Under the pieces are notes generated by a model, which was not told the origin of the DNA, ran no database searches, and saw nothing but the letters and a program-made list of their open reading frames with translations. 64,000 nucleotides of DNA from Streptomyces sp. SID13726. GTDB lineage: Bacteria > Actinomycetota > Actinomycetes > Streptomycetales > Streptomycetaceae. This document shows positions 59,826 to 64,000 of the stretch, one piece after another; positions within the stretch are counted from its first letter, which is position 1; every line of letters begins with the position of its first letter. The position numbers and the translations under genes are program-made. Where the stretch lies: the NCBI RefSeq assembly GCF_010548375.1, contig NZ_JAAGLY010000002.1:248001-312000 (forward strand). Reading direction: 5' to 3'.

Positions 59826-61163
59826 GTGTCAGCGGTGGACGAGAAATCAGAAGGCCAAGGTGGGACCTCGACGGCGTTCAAGCGCCGTTTCATGAGGAGA
59901 TTGATACTGGTCCTCACCGGCGGGATGCTCCTCGACGGCTACATTCTCGGCATCATCGGCCCGGTGACCGGCACCATGTCGGCCGACCTGGGCCTCACCT
60001 CGCTGTGGGAAGGCCTGATCGCGGCAGCCGCGCTCCTCGGGATCTTCGTCGGCTCCCCGCTCGGAGGGTGGGCGACCGACAAGTTCGGCCGCAAGCCGAT
60101 GTTCCTGGTGGACATGGGGCTGTTCGTACTCGCGTCGGGACTGCAGTTCTTCGCCGACTCGGCCCTGCACCTCTTCCTGATCCGGCTGTTGATGGGCATC
60201 GCGATCGGCGGCGAGTACGCCATCGGCTTCCCGCTGGTCGCCGAGTTCGCCCCGGCCCGCCTCCGTGGCCGGCTGCTGGCCCTGACCGTGTTCGCCTGGT
60301 ACGTCGGCTTCATGATCGCGTTCCTCGTCGGTCACCTGCTGCTCGCGACGACCGACCTGAGCTGGCGGGTGATCCTGGGCTCGAGCACCTTGATCGCGGT
60401 GCCCCTGTTCCTCGCCCGCATCGGCCTGCCCGAGTCACCGCGCTGGCTGTGGGCCCACGATCGCCGGGCCGAGGCCCTGGCCATCGCGCAGGGGTACATG
60501 GAGAACTCCTCGGAGGTGGCGGACGTCGAGCACGAGGACCCGTGCAAGGGCACCTTCGGTACGTTGTTCTCCCGGCAGTACTGGCGCACCACGCTCTTCG
60601 CGTCGGGCTTCTGGTTCTGTGCCGTGACACCGTATTTCGCCATCGCCACCTTCGCCGACAGCGTTCTGGCGAAGTACGGCCTGAGCGGCGGGATCGCCGG
60701 TGGCGTCGGGCTCTCCGCGCTCTCCGTCGCCGGGGTCACGCTCGCGATCCTGTTGATCGACAGGGTCGGGCGCCGTGTACTGACCGTCCCACCGCAGTGG
60801 CTCTGCTGCGTGATCCTTGCGGTCATCGGCCTGTGGGCGGGTGCGCCGCCGATCGCCGTGCTGGTTCTCTTCTTCGCCTTCTCCTTCTTCACGGCGATCT
60901 ACGGCACGCTGACCAGTGTCTACCCGGGTGAGGTCTTCGCGACGGAGATCCGTGGGCTCGGGACGGGCTTCTCGGCCGCCGTCAGCCGGATCGGCGCCGC
61001 ACTCGGCACGTTCCTCCTGCCGTGGTCGATGACGAACCTCGGCACCACGGTCAGCATGCTGATCGCCGCGGCCATCGCCGGAATCGGCGCCGCGCTCTCC
61101 CAGTGGCTGGCCCCCGAGACCAAGGGAAAGAACCTCACCGAGACGTCCGTCGGGATCACGTGA
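59826..61163 (+). CDS. MFS transporter (sugar / aromatic-acid:proton symporter-like)
   Basis: 445 residues, 12 helices. MFS motif A GGWATDKFGRKPM (about 78-90), GIAIGGEYAIGFPLVAEFAPARLRGR (helix 4-5 region) and the sugar-porter-like GLPESPRWLWAHDR (about 198-211) are visible; the second-half motif is DRVGRRVL. The GTG at 59826 sits five bases after ACGAGGAG; GTG 59820 overlaps the ribosome site. It is followed 26 bases later by the M24 gene, so it probably imports that enzyme's substrate. Confidence 0.86.
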   Translation: MSAVDEKSEGQGGTSTAFKRRFMRRLILVLTGGMLLDGYILGIIGPVTGTMSADLGLTSLWEGLIAAAALLGIFVGSPLGGWATDKFGRKPMFLVDMGLFVLASGLQFFADSALHLFLIRLLMGIAIGGEYAIGFPLVAEFAPARLRGRLLALTVFAWYVGFMIAFLVGHLLLATTDLSWRVILGSSTLIAVPLFLARIGLPESPRWLWAHDRRAEALAIAQGYMENSSEVADVEHEDPCKGTFGTLFSRQYWRTTLFASGFWFCAVTPYFAIATFADSVLAKYGLSGGIAGGVGLSALSVAGVTLAILLIDRVGRRVLTVPPQWLCCVILAVIGLWAGAPPIAVLVLFFAFSFFTAIYGTLTSVYPGEVFATEIRGLGTGFSAAVSRIGAALGTFLLPWSMTNLGTTVSMLIAAAIAGIGAALSQWLAPETKGKNLTETSVGIT

Positions 61164-61189
61164 CCCCACTCATCGAAAGGACCACGGAC

Positions 61190-62446
61190 ATGGCAGAACT
61201 GGATTGGCATGCCGAGCGGGCGGACCTGGAAGGTCTCACCCTGCTCGATCGGGAACCCGCCGACGAGGACATCGACCTCGTGGCAGTGCGGGGATACCGA
61301 CTGGGGCGAGTACGGTCTCAGATGGCCGAACTCGGCGTGGACGCGGTGGTCCTCTCCGACCCGGTCAACATCCGCTACGCGACCGGCGCGCGAAACATGC
61401 AGGTCTTCTCCATGCGCAATGCCCCGTCCCGATATCTGCTGCTCACCCAGAACGACTCCATCCTCTATGAGTTCACGGGGTGTCTGCACCTTGCCGAGGG
61501 ACTTGAGACCATTGACGAGGTCCGGCCCGCGAAGACCGCGAGTTTCGTGGCCGCCGGTCCTCAGATCGCCGCGATCGAGCGCGCTTGGGCGCAGGACATG
61601 GCGAAAGAGATCATGCGGCTCGTCGGTGATCGCCCAACGGTCGGCCTTGAGCGGATGAATGCCGGCGCCGCGATCGAACTCAACGCCAACGGGGTACGCG
61701 TAGTCGACGCGCAATACGCCGTGGAGATGGCGCGATCCGTCAAATCCACCGAAGAGTTGAAGTGCATCAAGGCATCCCTGCGTGCGACCGAAAAGGGCGT
61801 CGCCGCTCTCCGCGCGGCCATTCGACCCGGACTCAGCGAGGCCGAACTCTGGTCGGTCCTGCTCCAGTCGATCATCGCCCAGAACGGCGACTATGTGGAG
61901 ACGCGGCTGCTCAGCGCGGGCCGGCGGACGAACCCTTGGTTCCAGGAAACGAGCGAGAGCGTCATCGGACCCAACGAGTTGATCGCACTCGATACGGATG
62001 TCGTCGGTTGCCACGGCTACTATTCGGACTTCTCCCGGACTTTCCACTCGGGCCCGGAGAAGCCGACCCAGGAGCAACGGACGCTCTACCGAATCGCCTA
62101 CGAGCAGGTGCGGCACAACATCTCCGTCCTTCGGCCGCACATGGGGTTCCGGGACTACGCCAGGGAAGCCTGGGACATCCCTGACAAGTACTACGCGAAC
62201 CGGTACTACCTCTCGGCACACGGCTGCGGAATGACGGGAGAATACCCGTACCTCTATCACGAGGGAGACTTCCCGGAAGCGGGGTACGACGGCGAGATCG
62301 TGCCGGGCATGACGATCTGCGTGGAAAGTTACATCGGCTTGGAGAACGGTCGTGAAGGCGTCAAGCTCGAACAACAGGTCCTGATCACCGAGACCGGTAC
62401 CGAGCTCCTCTCCGAGTTTCCGTTCGAAGAGGATCTCTTGAATTAG
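61190..62446 (+). CDS. M24-family metalloenzyme, DddP (DMSP lyase)-like
   Basis: 418 residues, pita-bread fold. The six metal ligands are Asp268, Asp270 (ALDTD), Asp280 (YYSDFSRTF), His344 (SAHGCG), Glu379 (CVESYIG) and Glu394 (KLEQQV). As I recall the DddP ligands (295, 297, 307, 371, 406, 421), every one is offset by exactly 27, so it is closer to DddP than to ordinary Xaa-Pro peptidases. The DddP catalytic Asp377 would fall at residue 350, which is Gly here (HGCGMTGEYP), while Tyr339 matches Tyr366. Either the substrate or chemistry differs. GAAAGGA precedes the ATG. Confidence 0.75.
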   Translation: MAELDWHAERADLEGLTLLDREPADEDIDLVAVRGYRLGRVRSQMAELGVDAVVLSDPVNIRYATGARNMQVFSMRNAPSRYLLLTQNDSILYEFTGCLHLAEGLETIDEVRPAKTASFVAAGPQIAAIERAWAQDMAKEIMRLVGDRPTVGLERMNAGAAIELNANGVRVVDAQYAVEMARSVKSTEELKCIKASLRATEKGVAALRAAIRPGLSEAELWSVLLQSIIAQNGDYVETRLLSAGRRTNPWFQETSESVIGPNELIALDTDVVGCHGYYSDFSRTFHSGPEKPTQEQRTLYRIAYEQVRHNISVLRPHMGFRDYAREAWDIPDKYYANRYYLSAHGCGMTGEYPYLYHEGDFPEAGYDGEIVPGMTICVESYIGLENGREGVKLEQQVLITETGTELLSEFPFEEDLLN

Positions 62447-62665
62447 CGCGCCCTTCGGCACGTCCGCCGCTCGGCCAGGTACCGAGCCACTCCCCGACGG
62501 GCCGCATGCCCTGCTCCGGCATCCGCAGCGCCGTCGCGACGCCCCCTTCCTTCGCCGCCGGTTCCCGCAGCGGCGCCAGATCCACCAGCCGGTCACGACG
62601 ATGCACGCACATACGTCCCGGTGTGACGCAGCCGGAACGGGATGCCTCCGGAACGGCTTCGGACG
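62447..62665. other. Intergenic gap with a coding-like remnant on the minus strand
   Basis: 219 bases between convergent genes. On the minus strand about 62453-62610 reads HRRDRLVDLAPLREPAAKEGG and then ALRMPEQGMRPVGEW in a high-GC3 frame without its own start, perhaps the end of a lost gene. Nothing else was seen. Confidence 0.3.
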
Positions 62666-64000
62666 TCAGACTCGGGCGCGGACGGGGAGGACGATCGCCG
62701 AGGGGTGCTCCGGGTCGTGGTGGACGGTCTGGTCGGCGGCGCGGAAGGTCGTGGCGGTCACGTGGGCTTCCCCGGTGCCGGGGTTGCGGGCGTAGCGCGG
62801 GAAGGCGCCGCTGGAGACCTGCACGCGGATGCGGTGGCCGCGCTTGAAGAGGTGCGCGGTGGGCCACAACCGGACGGTGGCGGACTGCGTTTCGTCCGCG
62901 CCGGTCAGGCTGACCAGACCGTCGCAGATGTTGCGGGAACGTCCCTTCGGGTCGACGTCGCAGAGCCGGACGAAGACATCGGCGTGGGCGAGGCTGGAGC
63001 GGAAGAAGATCTCGGCTTCGACGTCGCCGACGATCTCCGTGTCCTGGTCGAGGACGGGTGTGGTGTAGGTGAGTACGTCCGGGCGGGCCTCCAGCGCGGT
63101 GTTGTCCACCGGGCCGGCCTTCGCGAGCATCCGGATGCCTCCGACGGCCGGGGTGGGATTCGTCGGGTCGTAGCGGTAGTGGTCGGGGGCACTGTCGGCG
63201 GGCGGTTCAACGGCCAGTCCGCCGTCCGGCTGGAGGTGGAAGCGCTGCGGGTCGTAGCCCTGGGGAGGCCAGGACGTGAAATCGCGCCACGCTTCCGCTC
63301 CCGTGACGTAGAGCCGGACCGGCGCCCGCTCGGGCGGCTGGACACCGCGCGCGTGGGCGAGCCCGAACTCGAGCGTCTCGGTGATCGCGCCGTTGTCCGG
63401 GGAGGTGTGCGTCCAGGGGCCGACCGTCAGCCGCGCCGGGCGTCCCGCGTCCTGCAGAGCGCGGAAGTCGCGCAACTGCCCGGGCAGGAAGATGTCGTAC
63501 CAGCCGGCGATCGAACTGACCGGCACCGTCGTCTCGGCCACCCGGTGCCGGTGATCGCATCCGTCCCAGTGCGGGGAGTCGGCGTCCTGGGCCAGGATGT
63601 TCTGGATGATCCCGCTGCGCTCGCCAAGGGCAGCTGTGTCAGCCCGTTCCAGCGGGAGTGTTCTCAACGCCCGTGCCGTGCGCCTGAGTTGGAGGGGCAC
63701 ACGCAGCAGCGCGCCTCGGCGTTCCTGAGCGCCGACCACTGTGCCCCACCCGAAGGGGGTCTCCAGTGAGAACCCGTCCGCGCGCAGGAATTCCAGTACC
63801 AACGTGGACGCGGTGACCTGCGGAATCATCGCCTTGACCTGGGGTGGCAGCTGGTCGGCGACCGCCCACTGGACGTAGCCCATGTAACTCGCCCCGCACA
63901 GCACGATCGCATCGCCGCACCAGGGCTGCTTCACCAGCCAGTCGAGGGTCGCCAGCCCGTCCTCGCGTTCGTTCCGCATCGGATCGAAGGTGCCGCCGGA
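62666..64000 (-). CDS. CocE/NonD family hydrolase (X-Pro dipeptidyl-peptidase-like), partial
   Basis: Partial: the frame (SGGTFDPMRNEREDG at the edge) continues beyond base 64000, so the N-terminus is missing; ~444 residues are visible. S15-type alpha/beta hydrolase with nucleophile in LCGASYMGYVQW (G-x-S-Y-x-G) and probable catalytic His in VGPWTHTSPDNG. The C-terminal X-Pro beta-jelly domain is present (VLTYTTPVLDQDTEIVGDVE, FVRLCDVDPKGRSRNICDG, HRIRVQVSSGAFPRYARNP). Such enzymes cleave esters, amides or X-Pro dipeptides. Convergent with the M24 gene. Confidence 0.88.
   Translation of the reverse strand, partial: SGGTFDPMRNEREDGLATLDWLVKQPWCGDAIVLCGASYMGYVQWAVADQLPPQVKAMIPQVTASTLVLEFLRADGFSLETPFGWGTVVGAQERRGALLRVPLQLRRTARALRTLPLERADTAALGERSGIIQNILAQDADSPHWDGCDHRHRVAETTVPVSSIAGWYDIFLPGQLRDFRALQDAGRPARLTVGPWTHTSPDNGAITETLEFGLAHARGVQPPERAPVRLYVTGAEAWRDFTSWPPQGYDPQRFHLQPDGGLAVEPPADSAPDHYRYDPTNPTPAVGGIRMLAKAGPVDNTALEARPDVLTYTTPVLDQDTEIVGDVEAEIFFRSSLAHADVFVRLCDVDPKGRSRNICDGLVSLTGADETQSATVRLWPTAHLFKRGHRIRVQVSSGAFPRYARNPGTGEAHVTATTFRAADQTVHHDPEHPSAIVLPVRARV

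Noticed and set aside
1..64000. tRNA, rRNA, CRISPR array or prophage att site
   Set aside because: Reading both strands showed no cloverleaf with CCA-type context, no rRNA, and no regularly spaced repeat-spacer array. The tandem repeats found have no variable spacers.

Overview
The window is very GC-rich actinobacterial chromosome, almost certainly Streptomyces or a close relative. Grounds are the strong G/C third-codon bias in every real gene, frequent GTG/TTG starts, many 4-bp ATGA/GTGA gene overlaps, a second Rho-like gene, twin-arginine and lipoprotein exports, an MptB/GT87 mannosyltransferase pair, a STAND ATPase and an IS701-family transposase. The density of regulators next to small catabolic sets resembles an accessory or arm-proximal region.

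Layout. 1-10.4 kb: a catabolic-looking set (partial cyclase, bicovalent-type FAD oxidoreductase, FAH-family hydrolase, LysR regulator, SDR), a decayed MFS gene, an ECF42-type sigma factor with two DGPF/YCII partner genes, and an SDR-VOC-MFS operon with its own promoter and terminator. 10.5-16.5 kb: methyltransferase, short second Rho with a pyrimidine-rich leader, D,D-carboxypeptidase, and two polyprenyl-phosphate-sugar-type glycosyltransferases. 16.7-22.8 kb: glutaminase, then an asparagine/aspartate module (GntR regulator, permease, asparaginase, aspartase). 22.8-26.4 kb: UppP, a two-subunit fluoride-channel operon with a DUF190 gene, and an ArsR/SMP-30 pair. 26.6-29.9 kb: GH42 beta-galactosidase with divergent LacI regulator and visible operator-like repeats. 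30-43.5 kb: VOC, MarR, AraC and SseB genes, a flavin monooxygenase-like gene, a cytosine/purine-type permease with an isochorismatase, secreted proteins, a Ser/Thr kinase, an Lrp/LysE pair, a thioesterase and a DUF1648/GntR pair. 43.9-49.5 kb: a lamin-tail secreted protein, a ribosome-inactivating protein with all five catalytic residues, and a 1200-residue STAND protein with two NTPase modules. 49.6-54.9 kb: orphan osmoprotectant-binding protein, IS701 element, then LysR / hydroxyacid dehydrogenase / IclR genes. 55-64 kb: TAT-exported fucosidase, a frameshifted small gene, a membrane protein, a PucR-MFS-M24 peptidase-like (DddP-type) set, and a CocE-family hydrolase running off the end.

How genes work together. 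The clearest pathway is Asn uptake -> Asp -> fumarate (permease, asparaginase, aspartase under one GntR regulator). Other local circuits are beta-galactosidase under LacI control, fluoride export by a heteromeric Fluc pair, amino-acid export by LysE under Lrp, and a PucR-controlled uptake/cleavage set built on a DddP-like enzyme. The most unusual items are the RIP toxin beside the double-NTPase STAND protein (first P-loop lysine replaced by Met), the DddP-like enzyme with conserved metal ligands but an apparently missing catalytic Asp, the compact second Rho with a possible self-attenuating leader, and an SDR with His in place of the catalytic Tyr. No rRNA, tRNA or CRISPR was recognised.
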